In this document: positions 10,268 to 20,789 of the stretch, piece after piece | Layout: each line of letters begins with the position of its first letter | Numbering within the stretch: position 1 is the first letter of the stretch | DNA from: Pelagophyceae sp. CCMP2097 | Lineage: Eukaryota > Sar > Pelagophyceae | Assembly (NCBI GenBank): GCA_026770575.1 | Contig: MU657251.1 | Span: forward strand, 42,203 to 106,202 | DNA length: 64,000 nt | Direction: 5' to 3' | Program-made: the position numbers and the translations under genes | The notes under the pieces: model-generated | Databases searched by the model: none | Seen by the model: only the letters and a program-made list of their open reading frames with translations | Told to the model about the DNA's origin: nothing

Positions 10268-11661
10268 CTATCCTTGCTCCGGTCCGCGCTGCACTGTCCT
10301 TGCATGGTCCGCGGTCGCCGACTTTGGCTCTCCGACGCGGTGTATCCCCGACGCGGTCGCTCGCCGGCCGCACGTGTTTCCAAACGTGTTGGCGTACTCG
10401 AACTTGGCGAGCGGCACGTGGCCCGAATAGCCCGGCGGGCGGTCGGCCTATGGGCCGGGGCGGTGCAAGGGCCGGGGCGGTGCAAAACCGAAAACGGCTT
10501 TTGGCTAGCCCTCCAAAACCACGTAGAGTTCGGCGCAGCGACGCACGGGCAGCAGGTTCATGTCGACGTCGTTGTAGCCCGGCCGGATGGGCATGGCGCC
10601 GACGGATCCGCCGTGCGCCGAAGGGAGCGGTTGCCGGCCGTTTACCGTCGGCTTGTGGTACTCATAGTCCTTTGAGACCTTCGCGAGGCGTCAGGGCCAC
10701 CGCGCGGCAAGGCGCGGCGCGCGGCAAGGCGCGGGCGACAGAGCCCCATCCGCCGCCTCCGCGGAGACCCCCGGCGCGCCGCACGCACACGCGTCATGGC
10801 CCCATAAGTGGAGCCGTAAAAGTGCTGCCCGCCGCGCACAAAGCCAGAGTACCCGGGGATGTTGCCTAGCGACGACGGTATATGGGGCTCCCGTCTTTCG
10901 CGATCGACGGCTTCCCGCTGGCGCGGCCTCGGATTTCGCTTTGCTCGCGCCGTTTTTGCGGTGGCGGGTTTGCCTTTCGTTTCGCCGGCGCGGTCCGGCG
11001 CCGTCGTCGTTGTCCTGCTTCTCCGCGGCGTAGTGGTCGCGCCCGAGCGGCGGCGGGCGGTCGATGATGATGGTGCCCGTGCCGTTGAGCATCTCCGTCG
11101 TCACCGTCGCGAGCATGCGCGGCTTCGGCGGCGAAACCGCGCTCTCCAAGGCGTGGTCCTGGGAGAGCTTCGTCGTCGCGGCCCCAAACGTCTCCGCGAA
11201 CTCGAACTTGCTGCCGGGCACGTAGCCAGAGTAGCCCGGAAGGCGGCCGCGAGCGTCCTCGCCGCGCCGGCCGCACGTGGACGCGCCGTCGGGGAGCTCG
11301 TCCACGGGGTTGCCCCCCGAGTCGGGGCCGAACTCGTGCCTGGCATATAGCGTCGAGGGCGGGGGCGCCAGAGCGTGGAATGACCTTTTCTTGCGACGCG
11401 GGCCCGGCAAGGGACGCACAATGCCGTGTTCCTTGATACTTTGCCATACGTCGAGCCGTAAAAATGCTGGGCGCCTCGAACAAAGCCAGAGTAGCCGGGG
11501 ATGCAGCCCTCTTGGTTCTCGCGGGGGATAGACTGCTTCGTCTTGCAGAAGGGGTCCGCGTTGCGGCGTTGCAAAAAGTCCGAAGTGGCCGTGGCCAGGC
11601 CCGTCGTGATCGTCTTCTTCTCCGGCGACAATATGGGCGGCAGCGTCGCCGGTGGCTGCAT
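10268..11661 (-). CDS. CIMIP2/FAM166-like ciliary microtubule inner protein
   Basis: Recognised by repeated blocks of the form GYSGxVxxxxFxxxxTYG. Four are visible: GCIPGYSGFVRGAQHFYGST (about 11520), PGYSGYVPGSKFEFAETFG (11230), PGYSGFVRGGQHFYGSTYG (10850) and PGYSGHVPLAKFEYANTFG (10420). Family members sit inside axonemal doublet microtubules. Exon 1 starts at 11661 and ends at NTA, before a GTGCGT donor. Exon 2 resumes at HEFGPDSGG; later exons include KDYEYHKPTVNG and the final repeat, with a stop at 10268-10270. Two introns contain perfect tandem duplications. The donor ahead of the third block is not resolved. The gene is divergent from the NAD(P)-binding gene at 11832 and is close to a RIB43A-like gene, another microtubule inner protein. 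Confidence 0.72.
10452..10485 (-). repeat. Perfect 17-bp tandem duplication in an intron
   Basis: GGGCCGGGGCGGTGCAA is present at 10452-10468 and immediately again at 10469-10485, inside the intron that precedes the last CIMIP2-like repeat exon. Confidence 0.9.
10702..10734 (-). repeat. 16-bp tandem duplication in an intron
   Basis: GCGCGGCAAGGCGCGG occurs at 10702-10717 and again at 10719-10734 within the next intron of the same gene. Confidence 0.85.
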
Positions 11662-11831
11662 AGCGAGCGGGTGAACCGCGCCGTCCCGGGCTCGAGAAGG
11701 CGGCGATTCGGAAGCAAATCTCGCGTTGCGCGTCAGTTGCGTAAACAGGCGCTGTGACCCACAATTTAATTTGAAAAATTGCTTTTGGCTTTTGCATTGG
11801 CTGAGTCAGCCTTTTTAGGAAACGCAAAGGA
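11662..11831. promoter_or_regulatory. Shared divergent promoter region
   Basis: The 170 bp between the start codons of two divergent genes (CIMIP2-like and NAD(P)-binding protein) must hold both promoters. It is AT-richer near the right end, with no TATA box I would commit to. Confidence 0.5.
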
Positions 11832-12785
11832 ATGGCGACGATGGGCCGCGTTGTCGTCTTTGGAGGCAACGGCTTCGTCGGTGCGGAGGTGCTTCGTGCG
11901 CTGGTGAAGCGCGGCGTGCCCGCCGTCAGCGTCTCTCGCGGCGGTCTGGCGCCGAAGCAGACTGCGGATTTCGCGACGGAGGTCGAATGGGTCGCCGGAG
12001 ACGCCCTCAAGCCCGACTCGTACCGTTCCATCCTCGAGGGCGCCTCCGCCGTCGTCGTCGCGGTCGGGTCGCCGCCCTTGCCCTTTGTGAACTATGGATA
12101 TCAAGTCAACGCCAACGGCGCCACCAACGAGAAAGTGCTCGAGGCCGCCTTTGCCGCCAACGTGCGCCGCGCGGTGGTCATCGGCGCCACCATGCCGCAG
12201 TGGTGCCCCAAAGGTGCGCCATACACAAGAGGGGCGAAAGAACTTTTTTGCGAAGGCCAAAAGTCGGTCGGCAGCCCAAGGTCGGCGGCCAAAGCCATCC
12301 GTCGCAGGTTACAAGGACGGCAAGAACTTCGCCGAGGCGGCCGCGAAGGTCCGTAGTGTGTTTGTGCGCCTTAGCGCCCGCGCGCACCCCCCGTCTATTT
12401 AGAAATTCGCCGACGGCGCGGCCGACGCGTCCGCCACCGTCCTCAAGCCCAGCGCCATCTACGGCACGCGGTCCCTCTACGGCCTCAAGATCCCGCTCTG
12501 GCCCGTCCTCGGCCCGGTCTCCGTGGTCCTGTGCGTAGCCTTGTTCTTGTTTGCGGCCGGATACGGGGCCGCGGCGGCCCTCGCCCACGCGTTTTTAGGC
12601 GCAACGCGCCGGGCATGACGGCGAGGATGACGGCGGCGCGGCCGTACCTCCTCGAAGGGCTCCTCGTACCACCGGTGCCCGTGAGCGCCGTGGCGCACAC
12701 GGTCATCGACGCGCTGATGGACGAAATCTTCGCGGGCAAGTTCTCCGTCCTCGGCCCCGACGACATCCTCGCCCGCAACGTCTGA
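11832..12785 (+). CDS. NAD(P)-binding Rossmann protein (atypical SDR, NmrA/NDUFA9-like)
   Basis: Exons 11832-12213, 12308-12348, 12403-12530 and 12599-12785 give 245 aa with all phases consistent. The N-terminus is a Rossmann nucleotide-binding fold (VVVFGGNGFVGAEVLRALVK), followed by VAVGSPP and a conserved YGTR block, then a C-terminal segment VPPVPVSAVAHTVIDALMD that fits the dinucleotide-dependent 'complex I 39-kDa-like' SDR group. The catalytic YxxxK of classical SDRs is absent, as in other atypical members, so an oxidoreductase activity is not assured. Substrate is unknown. No clear targeting peptide is visible. It is divergent from the CIMIP2-like gene. Confidence 0.82.
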
Positions 12786-12938
12786 GCAGGACGGGCGAAC
12801 CCGGCGGCATCTCGCGTCTGAAGGGCGCCTCTTAAACTAAAAGAACGACCGACTGCTTTGGCGCGCCTGCGGGCCAGATGCAGTCTTGCGAGGCTTGATT
12901 AGAGTTGAAGGCCTCGGGATCGTCGCCGGGTGCCTTGG

Positions 12939-14048
12939 TCAGCGGTCGCTGCGGCCGAAGCCGTCCATGTAGCCAGGCTGGATGTAGCCGAAGGAGTCTT
13001 GCTTGGACTTGATCTTGCGTTGGCGCTCGGCCTCGCGCTGGTCGACGTGGTTCTGCTGCAGAGCGAGCATCGCACGCCGCTCGGCGGCCGCGTAGGCCGC
13101 CTCCTCGTCCTGTGCCAGCGCGAGCATCTCGCGCTGCGACGAAGCGAAGGCGGCCTCGACGGCCGAGGCGTCCGCCGCGTGGCGCTGCTTCTCGCCGACG
13201 AGCCTGTCGTTGTCGCGGAGCAAGAGGTCGACGCGGCCGCGCGCAAAGCCCTTGAAGTGGTCCGGCCGGTAGCGGTACGCGCTGGCGACGGAGCGGCCGA
13301 CGTCCGTCGTCTCGTTCAGCGCCGGGTCGTTGAGGCGCTTGCGGACCTCGGCCGACTCGACGGCGGCGACGAGGGCGTCGTCGGCGCCGCGCTTCGCCGC
13401 CGCCTCGGCGGCCATGAACCTGTTCTCCTGCGATAGGCGCTGCTGCGTCGCGCGGCGGCGGTCGACGTCGTCCATCTCGAGCTCGTGGCGCTGCTGCGAG
13501 ACGGCGTCCTCGTAGGCGGCATAGCGCATTTCCTCGGCGCGGTCCTCAGCGGAGCGCGCCTCCTTCTCCGAGACCTGCTGCCGCAGCCACGACTGGACTT
13601 GTTGGTCGTGCGACTTTTGACGGGTTTCAAAGTCGGCGTCCTCGCCGACGAGGCGCTGAACCGCCGACGGGCCGCACTGCTCGGGGTCGCAGGGCCGATT
13701 CACGCGCGCCGCCGCGTCGCGCACGCGGCGCGCCGACTCCGCTTTGCCCCAGTCCTGCTTGAGCTCCTCGCCGAGGTTGTGCGCCTCTTCCATCTCCGCG
13801 CACTCGCGCGCCCAGACGACGTCGCGCAACCGCTCCTCGTAGTCGACGTAGGCCCGCGCCTCCGCCGCCTCCGATTCGCGCCGGTCCGCCTTCTCCGCGA
13901 TCTGCATGTCCAGAAAGGCGCGGTCCACGCCGATGGTGCGCTGCTTGGCGTCGAGCATGCGGCTCACGCGCTGCTGCGACCGGCGCCGCATCGCGCGCGC
14001 CTTGAGCTCCACCGGGTCCTCGCTCGTGTCGTCGCGGTTCATGAGCAT
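12939..14048 (-). CDS. RIB43A-like coiled-coil protein (doublet microtubule component)
   Basis: Single-exon protein of about 369 aa, nearly all alpha-helical and charged. It contains the family hallmarks: an N-terminal AKQRTIGVDRAFLDMQIAEK, a central NRPCDPEQCGPSAVQRLVGE, and a C-terminus with FGYIQPGYMDGFGRSDR. RIB43A proteins lie in the protofilament ribbon of ciliary doublet microtubules. The start chosen (MLMNRDD) places the conserved 'RxIGVD' at its usual distance; an upstream in-frame ATG-type extension to 14126 is possible but unconserved-looking. The neighbouring CIMIP2-like gene encodes another axonemal inner protein, which supports a flagellate life stage. Confidence 0.88.
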   Translation of the reverse strand: MLMNRDDTSEDPVELKARAMRRRSQQRVSRMLDAKQRTIGVDRAFLDMQIAEKADRRESEAAEARAYVDYEERLRDVVWARECAEMEEAHNLGEELKQDWGKAESARRVRDAAARVNRPCDPEQCGPSAVQRLVGEDADFETRQKSHDQQVQSWLRQQVSEKEARSAEDRAEEMRYAAYEDAVSQQRHELEMDDVDRRRATQQRLSQENRFMAAEAAAKRGADDALVAAVESAEVRKRLNDPALNETTDVGRSVASAYRYRPDHFKGFARGRVDLLLRDNDRLVGEKQRHAADASAVEAAFASSQREMLALAQDEEAAYAAAERRAMLALQQNHVDQREAERQRKIKSKQDSFGYIQPGYMDGFGRSDR

Positions 14049-14355
14049 CGCGCCCGTCGAACGGGCTCCTGCAGCTGCTATCAGCAGTGGGCTGCCGTTA
14101 CGATGGCCGTGGACGTCGTGGAACACACACTTATAGATTAGATAAAATCCTTATAAATTCTACGATGCCATCCGGATCCGCGGCGCGTCCGCGCGCGGAA
14201 GCCGAGTCCACGCGCAAACCAGGTGCTTCTCCGAGTGACGGACCGACGGATCTCAGCTCGAGACCACGGGAGGCATGTCCACATTCGGAGTCGCTCTCCA
14301 GAGGCTGGAGAAGCCCGTGCTGAGGGGAGTGATGGGTAAACAGGCCTAGGGGGCT
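14049..14355. other. Intergenic gap with no gene seen
   Basis: Contains the presumed promoter of the RIB43A-like gene at its left end, with an AT-rich patch near 14130-14160. Nothing else is recognisable. Confidence 0.5.
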
Positions 14356-15819
14356 TTAGAGGGTGAAGCGGGAGCAGTCGTGGCCGAAGTTGCCGTTGAA
14401 GCAGGAGCAGAGGCCCACGGAGGGGTTGCAGCTGCCGCGATTGGAGCAGTCGACTTGACACAGGTTGCCCGCCTCGCCGACGCCGCGGCCGCCCGCCGCC
14501 GTCACGTTGCCGCAGTCCAACTCGTTGACCGACACCGTCACGGGGTCGTCGTTCGACGGGCAGTGGCCTAGTCGATTTGTCGGAGGCCGCGCGCGCACGT
14601 CGCGTCCTGCTTCATCTTTGGAACGCTCAGATGCTTTGGAACGCTCAGATGCTCCGACGTCGCGCGACGCACGTTGGGAGCAGTCCGGCCCGAAAAACTC
14701 CGGCTCCTGCCTCTCGCCTGGCCCGAGGCCGACGGGCCACGACCTAGGCGCCGCGTCAGCAATTGGGACGAGCAATTGCGGAGCCGACTCACGAGTCGCA
14801 GACGCATGCCACGCCGACCGACTCGTCCCACGTCCTGCGCGCGACGCTCACGGTGCGCGAGGAGCCACGAGTCGCGCTCGGTCGTGTGATAGACGCTGGA
14901 AACGCGCTCCCCTTCGGGTCGGAGGTCGTATCGCGGGTACGACGTGTTAAATCGGTCCGTGCTGTTCGGCCTCGACAGCCTGCGCCGCGCGTCGGTGCCG
15001 CACCGCCCGCCGGCTTCTGCGACGGCGCGGGGCCTCACGGGAGTGCGTCGCTGCGCGTCGCGAGCTCCGTCATCGACATGCACTGGCCGTGGCCCGAGCA
15101 GTCGCTCGGGCACAAGCGCCTGCGCGCGCCGTCGAGCGCGGCGGCGGGCGCGGCGGAGGGGCCTCACCGCTGACAGCTCGTGCCGCTCCACGAGTCGAAG
15201 CAGGCGCACTTGCCCAGCAGGCGGTCCTAGAGCGGCGGGCTCCGAGGAGCGGCACGCGCGCCCTTCCGGCGAGGGTCGCACGCAGCGGCCGTTGTTCCTA
15301 CGTCGCGGCCGACGTCGGCGACGCGGCGAGGTGCCTTCGCCGTCCAGATTCGAAGCGACGCCGGGGCTGACGAGCACTCGCGCAGCGGGTGGGCTGCTGT
15401 GGACGTCGTCGGGATGTCGTTCGACGCCCGGCCTTTCGGGCACGTGCCTGCGGCAGGCAGCGTCGCGGGGGCGCCTTTGGAGGCGCGTCGCCTCTTGGAG
15501 GCGCGACGCCTTTGGAGGCGCGTCACCGCTCGTCCAGGGAGGACGCCGGGCGCCGACGTTGGGAGCAGTCTATCATCTTATCAATCGCCTCGTCGTCCGG
15601 GTGGCCGAAGCCCGGGAAGCATTCGCACGTCTCGTACGGCGACCCCGGCGACGCCGCGATGCAGCGGCCGTGGCCGTTGCAGTAGTCGAGCGACTTGCAG
15701 CCGAAGAGCCGAGGCACGAACGACGACGCGCGCGCCGCAGGGAGGAGCAGCGCCGCCAAGATCCAAAGAGACGAAGCGGGCCCCGGCGCGGGTCCTCGTC
15801 GTCGATACGGCGACGCCAT
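14356..15819 (-). CDS. Secreted tenascin-like EGF-repeat protein
   Basis: The start at 15819 gives a basic then hydrophobic signal peptide (SSLWILAALLLPAARASS). Four EGF-like Cys modules follow on separate exons: CKSLDYCNGHGRC...CECFPGFG (about 15700), CACFDSWSGTSC joined to CPSDCSGHGQCMSMTELA (15230-15070), a WDES..ACVCDS / SWPVGLGPGERQEPEFFGPD block (about 14860-14690), and HCPSNDDPVTV...CNRGSC-type CQVDCSNRGSC...CSCFNGNFGHDC (14570-14360). The GPGERQEPEFFGPDC...C pattern with Asp-rich turns is typical of stramenopile tenascin/EGF-like extracellular proteins. GTGAG or GTGCG donors and TAG/CAG acceptors separate the modules. At least two introns carry internal tandem repeats. The role is probably cell-surface or matrix adhesion; no transmembrane anchor is seen at the C-terminus. 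Confidence 0.8.
14615..14650 (-). repeat. Perfect 18-bp tandem duplication in an EGF-gene intron
   Basis: TTGGAACGCTCAGATGCT is present at 14615-14632 and directly again at 14633-14650, inside the intron preceding the last EGF exon. Confidence 0.9.
15473..15524 (-). repeat. Three tandem imperfect 17-18-bp repeats in an EGF-gene intron
   Basis: GCCTTTGGAGGCGCGTC, a one-base-longer variant GCCTCTTGGAGGCGCGAC, and GCCTTTGGAGGCGCGTC again follow one another at 15473-15524, within the intron after the first EGF exon. Confidence 0.85.
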
Positions 15820-15973
15820 CCTCTTTCTGGGCGAAGGACCCCCCCAATCGCTCAGCGGACTCGCACGCAGCGGAAAAATGATCGCCAAAATCGTTGGGAC
15901 CCCGGAACCGCACTGGACCCGGCAGTGGGGTACCGGGTCCCTTCCCGGGGCTCGACTCCACGATTCGTCGGAG

Positions 15974-18578
15974 TTACGAGGACGAGGCTGGCCATCTGGT
16001 GGAGGCGTTGCGCTGCGGAGGCGGTCGGGGCGCGACGGGGACGAAATTGACCTTGATGCCGCTTGCTGCTCGCTCGTTGCTCGTCGCTCGCTCGCTCGTC
16101 GTCGCTCGATCGCGCGACGCAGGCGTGGGTCGACGTCCCCTGGCCGTCGTCGTCTCTGGCGCGTCTCCGCGTCTCCGCGCCTGTGGCTCGGGCGCCGCGC
16201 CGCGCGGCCGCTCGGCGGGCCGCGCGTCGTCGGCGCCGTCGTGCTTGTCGTTTGCCGGCGAGGGCGCGTCGGCGGCGAGGAGGGAGTCGATTCTCCTGAT
16301 CAGGTCGAGGTCGTACTGTGGGTCTAAAAGGTTCTTTCGCTCTCTGCGGCGGTCGTACGCTCCGCAGATGGCTGCGAAAATCAAAACCGGCGCGCGCGTG
16401 TACGCGTAAAAGAGCGGCCGTGCCTGCTCGTGCGCCAGGACGATAAAGTCGGCCATGTTGATCGTCGTCTCGGCGTCCATAAACGATCGCGCGTCGTGGA
16501 CGTTGAGCAGACGGAGGCCGCCGGCAAGCTTGCCGTGGTCGGCCAGAAACGCTCCAATGTCCCGCGCGTGGCCGCGGCGCAGCGCCGCGAAGACGTCGCG
16601 CGTCTGCCGCAGGCGCGCCTCTCGCGGCACGCGCCAAAAGGCGTCCTTGGACGACTTTTTCGGCAAGCTAGGCGCATGCGTAGCTCGAAAGCACGCCGCC
16701 ACGCAAGGCCCGAACTTGTCGCACTCGCCGCCGTCGCCCGGCGCTCGGCCGCCCGGCCTTTTGGCGCCGCCGAGCACGGTGGCGCCCGGGTTGTGGAAGA
16801 GGTAGTGCTCCACCAGCAACCACATTCTATTCAGCGCCTCCAGCCGCGCCGCGCGGCAGGCCACGTACGCGCGCGCGACCTTTTGGCACCGCGAAACCAT
16901 GTAGCGGAAGCGCAGGATCGCGCGCCGCAGCTTGGTGCCCGTCGTCGACGTCGGCCGGAGGACGCCGAGGACGATGTCCGCGGCCTCGTGGCGCCGGCGC
17001 CGTTTGACGCACGCGCCGCGCTGCCGCAGGTACGCCGAGACGCACCGCTCGATGACGTAGATCGAGTACGCGTGCCTCCTGCGCAGCGCCGCGCGCACCG
17101 CCGGCCGCACGCGGCGCTGGATGCGGAGGACCATGGTGCGCCGCAGAAACTCGACCAGCTGCGTGCGCCTTCGGGCGCGCGTTTTGCAGAATGCCTCGAC
17201 GGCCGCGGCCGCAGCCGCGGCGGCGAGCCAGCGGGCCGCCGCGTCGTGAATCAGCCGCGCGCGCGCCTTGGCGCCCGCCTGCGCCTGCGCCAGCGTCGCC
17301 GCCGTGCGCGCCGCCTCGTCGAGCAGCGCCTTGTGCGCCTCGGCGCGCGCGAGCACCGTGGCACGATGCGCGTCGCGCTGCGTCTTGTCCCGCGGGAGCG
17401 GCGGCGCCGAGGGCCGCGCGGCCACCAGACGGCGCCGGGCCTCGACGGGGCCGAGGCTCTCTATTCCGGGCGCCTCGACAGGCGCGAAGACGTCGTCGGT
17501 CTCGTCGTCGTCGGTCCACGTCTCGGCGGCGGTGACGGATTCGCCGTGCGCTGCCAGAAACTCTGCGTTGCGCAGCGCCAGCTCCGCCTCCTCGTCGGCG
17601 CGCGTGACCTGCAGAATCTTGCCGCGCACGCGCGCCTCGGCCTGCGCGCCGCCCGACCCGAGGCCGCCCTTGGAGACGTCGAAAAGGCGGCGGAAGTGCG
17701 CGACGCGCCGCCTCTGCGCCGGCGTCTCGCGCAGCAGCCGAGGGCTCCGCGGCACCCGAGCCGTCGCCACGCCCGTCGCCGCGAGGCGCTGCGCCCACGC
17801 GTACGTCGGCGCGCAGAGGCCGGCGAGGTCGCCGGCGCCGCTCGCCGCCAGGTCGCCGGCGTCACCCGTCGCCGCCGCCGTCACCACCGACTCGGCGTCG
17901 CCCGTGGCGGCGAAGGCGTCCTCGGCGGCCGACGCCGGCCGCTGCCGCACCGCGGCGAATTGCCGGCCGATGGCCTCGGCAACGGCCGTCGCCGCGCGCT
18001 CCGCCTGCGACCCGGCGAACAAGCTCGACCCCGCGAGCGAGTTGTCCTCGTCGGCGAGCAAAGGCGGCGGCAAACAGTCGCCCGCCTCGGGGAAACGCTC
18101 CGCATCCTCGCCGCCGCCCGCGGGGCCCTCGACGGCCGCCGAACAGTCGCGCGGCGGCTCTGGTCGCCGCTCGCGCGCGATGGCCTCGGACCGCGCGAGC
18201 AGCACGAGGATGGCGTCGGCCTTGGAGGGCTCGCCGTCTCCCGCGCGGCACCGCGGCCCAACGCCGCTGGCCGGCGGCTTGCGCCGCCGCGGCCGCAGCG
18301 GCCGCCGCGCAATCTTCGAAATGTGGCCGGCCTCGAGCTCGCGGAGGATGACGTCCGCCGGCTTCAGGATATCGTTCGCGTCGAGCTGGAAGAGCCACTG
18401 CGAGTCCGGGAAGTCGGACCGCAGGTACGCCGGCACGCCCTCGGCCTTGGGGCGCCGCCGCCGCGCAGCCTGCGGCGGCGCCTACTTGGCGGGTGAAGGC
18501 GCCGCTCCTGCAAACGGCAGAGCGCGCTTTCAGGCAGCTCACCGTCGGCACCACCGCGTTCAGGTCGAGCTCGAGCAT
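15974..18578 (-). CDS. Large Arg/Ala-rich protein of unknown function with IQ-like helices
   Basis: Two exons, 18543-18578 (MLELDLNAVVPT) and 15974-18469, join in phase 0 across a 73-nt GTGAGC...GCAG intron to give 843 aa. I do not recognise a family. The N-terminus has a conserved-looking FPDSQWLFQLDANDIL block. The middle is rich in Ala and Arg, with long predicted helices, including IQ-like patches (LRIQRRVRPAVRAALRRRHA; RCVSAYLRQRG; RCQKVARAYVACRAARLEAL) that could bind calmodulin-type light chains. A C-terminal part has an ankyrin-like feel (RGHARDIGAFLADHG; LRLLNVHDARSF). It lies divergent from an ARL13-like gene and next to other cilium-type genes, so a cytoskeletal role is conceivable but only by association. 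Confidence 0.75.
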
Positions 18579-18802
18579 CCGATGCGCTCGTCGCTTCCGC
18601 GTCGATGCGCGCGTGCTCGTCCCGGCCCGGGCGGGGCGCTTCCGCAGCAAGTTCCGCTCGACGTGTTTTTTTTCGTCAGTTTCTCTCCTCGCCGGATTCT
18701 AATCCCCAGTGAGGGTTTGATTTAACCTAGTCGAAGCGTTGAAGACCGTTTGGGTGAGAAACGACCCGACGAAGTCTAAGACGACTGCGGGAGCGCGGAG
18801 CT
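18579..18802. promoter_or_regulatory. Divergent promoter region (224 bp)
   Basis: Lies between the start codons of the large IQ-like protein and the RIIa-ARL gene and must contain both promoters; includes a T-rich tract near 18665 and an AT-rich patch near 18700-18730. Confidence 0.5.
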
Positions 18803-20608
18803 ATGATGGGCCGAATGAACCGGCCGCAGTCGGCGCCGAGCCGCGCCGTCTCGCCGGACAAGGCGCACCGGACCGTTGGCATCGTGGGCCGCGCCGTCGG
18901 CGGCGGCGAGCCGGCTGCGGCGCTGGGCGGCCAGCGCGCCGAGTACCGGCCGCGGGCACGCGGCGCGGCCTCGGGCGCGGGCGTGCCGCGGACGGCGCAG
19001 CCGAAGACGCGCGAGCGCGTCTCGTCGGCGGCGCGGCGGCGGCGCGAGGTGGTGCACGAGTACATGCGGTGCCACGTCGACCCGCTCATGCAGGGCGTCA
19101 TCACGCACCTGCTCGTGGCGCAGCCGCGCGACGTGCCGGTGGGCATGCTGATCTACCTGCGCGCGCTGCGCGACGGCGCCGCGCCGGCGGCGAACGACGG
19201 CACTTCGTCGCGCAAGGTTGGCCGCGCGGACCGGGTGTACATGGTCCAGCACATTTCGCCGACGCTCACCGAGCTGCTCGGCGACGTCGTCAAGGCGCGG
19301 CCCCGCGCGCCCATCGACTTTATGATCGCCTGGCTCGCCTCCAAGGCCGTGCGCGGCCCGGCGGCGCAGCGGCCACCCGCGCTCGCCGAGCTCGACGCCG
19401 CCGCCGACGAGGCGCCGCCGCAGCCGAGCGTGCGCTCCAAGCTCCGCGACGCCGTCTCCTTCGACGCGCAGGTGCAGAAGGACCTCGGCGCGCCGGCGGC
19501 GCGGGGCGAGCCGGCGCAGCGGCCGCCGCCGTCGGTGGCGGCCGCGCCGCCGCCGGCGCCGGAGGAGGCGCCGGCGAGCATCGCGCGGAAGACGGTGCTT
19601 GTGGTGGGCCCCGGCACGGCGGGCAAGACGACGCTGCTCAAGGCGCTCAAGGGCGACCTCGAGCCGGCGTGCAAGCCGACGTCGGGCGTCTCGCGGACCA
19701 ACTTCCCCGGCGCCGACGCCGACGGCAATCCCGACGGCACGGCCGTCTGCTTTGTCGATCTCTCGGGCGCCGAGGCGCGGCGCGCCACGTGGTACGCCTG
19801 CTTTGCCGAGATGCACGCGGTCATCTTCGTCGTCGACGCCGCCGGCGACCTCGCCGAGGCGCGAGCCGCGTTCGACGCCGTCTTTCGGCCTTCGGCGGCG
19901 GAATTGGCCGCCGACCCGCAGCGCGGCATGGCGCTGGCCAAGCCTTTACTCGTCGTCGCCAACAAGCAGGACGCCCCGGGCGCCGCGTCCGCCGACGCCG
20001 TCGCGGCAGCGCTCGACCTCGCGCAGCTGCAGGCGTCCCTCGAGGCGTCGACGGGCACGCCCGTGGCCCTCGCCGTCTGCGCGGCCATCTGCCAGCCGAT
20101 GTGCAACGGCGGCGAGGCGGACGTCCGCCTCGGCAAGGCCGTTGAGTGGCTCGCCGCGCGCGTCGACGACGACACCGGTGCGCTCACCGGCCGCCTCGCC
20201 GCTGACCAGGCAATCATCGCCGCCATCCACCGCGTCGAGCGCGACCGCAAGGAGGCTCGCGTCTTCCGCAAGACGATGCGCAAGGCGTTCCCGCAAGACG
20301 GCGCCGCGGTCGAGGAGTGCTTCACGCCGGCCGACGGCGATGAGTTCATCGCCGCCGAGCTCGGCTTTGAGCTCGATTTGCTGCCGCAGCAGGCGAAGGA
20401 GCTGGCGCGCACGGTCAACTACCAAAAGTTGGCAATGTCTCTAGTGGCCAACATGAAGAACCCCATCAACGCCAAGAAGCGCGCCGCTTTAGATTGGCCC
20501 GAGATCACGGACTACGTCCAAGCCAGGATCCAAGAGTCCTGGACGCAGCACTGGGTCGATTTGGACTGGGCCGAAGACCCGGCCAACAAGCGCAAGCTGC
20601 GAAAATGA
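18803..20608 (+). CDS. RIIa/DPY-30-like plus ARL13-type small GTPase fusion
   Basis: Single-exon 601-aa protein. The N-terminal third has two helical dimerisation-like segments: VDPLMQGVITHLLVAQPRDV (about residue 92) and ISPTLTELLGDVVKARP..PIDFMIAWL (about 153), both resembling RIIa/DPY-30 docking domains. From about residue 265 an ARF/ARL-type GTPase begins with the P-loop GPGTAGKTT, then a G3-like DLSGAEARRATWYACFAEM, VIFVVDAA and the G4 motif NKQD. The RxxWxxYFAE..AVIFVVD context is closest to ARL13, a ciliary GTPase that likewise lacks the catalytic Gln after DxxG. A long helical C-terminus follows, containing EITDYVQARIQESW. Expected location is cilium or basal-body membrane, by family only. 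Confidence 0.8.
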   Translation: MMGRMNRPQSAPSRAVSPDKAHRTVGIVGRAVGGGEPAAALGGQRAEYRPRARGAASGAGVPRTAQPKTRERVSSAARRRREVVHEYMRCHVDPLMQGVITHLLVAQPRDVPVGMLIYLRALRDGAAPAANDGTSSRKVGRADRVYMVQHISPTLTELLGDVVKARPRAPIDFMIAWLASKAVRGPAAQRPPALAELDAAADEAPPQPSVRSKLRDAVSFDAQVQKDLGAPAARGEPAQRPPPSVAAAPPPAPEEAPASIARKTVLVVGPGTAGKTTLLKALKGDLEPACKPTSGVSRTNFPGADADGNPDGTAVCFVDLSGAEARRATWYACFAEMHAVIFVVDAAGDLAEARAAFDAVFRPSAAELAADPQRGMALAKPLLVVANKQDAPGAASADAVAAALDLAQLQASLEASTGTPVALAVCAAICQPMCNGGEADVRLGKAVEWLAARVDDDTGALTGRLAADQAIIAAIHRVERDRKEARVFRKTMRKAFPQDGAAVEECFTPADGDEFIAAELGFELDLLPQQAKELARTVNYQKLAMSLVANMKNPINAKKRAALDWPEITDYVQARIQESWTQHWVDLDWAEDPANKRKLRK

Positions 20609-20789
20609 CGCACTAATACCACTCCCCTTGCCACTCGGAGATCCACGGGCGGAACCCCTCGCGGTCGATTCGGACCGTTCCGCGCGAGGACGCCCGCTTC
20701 ATGAATTCAAGGCTTGCCAGTGTCGACATCGCCAAACGCCGGCGAAGGTTGGGAAGCTTTTCTCCGAGGTCGGGCCCTTGTCGCGCGCG

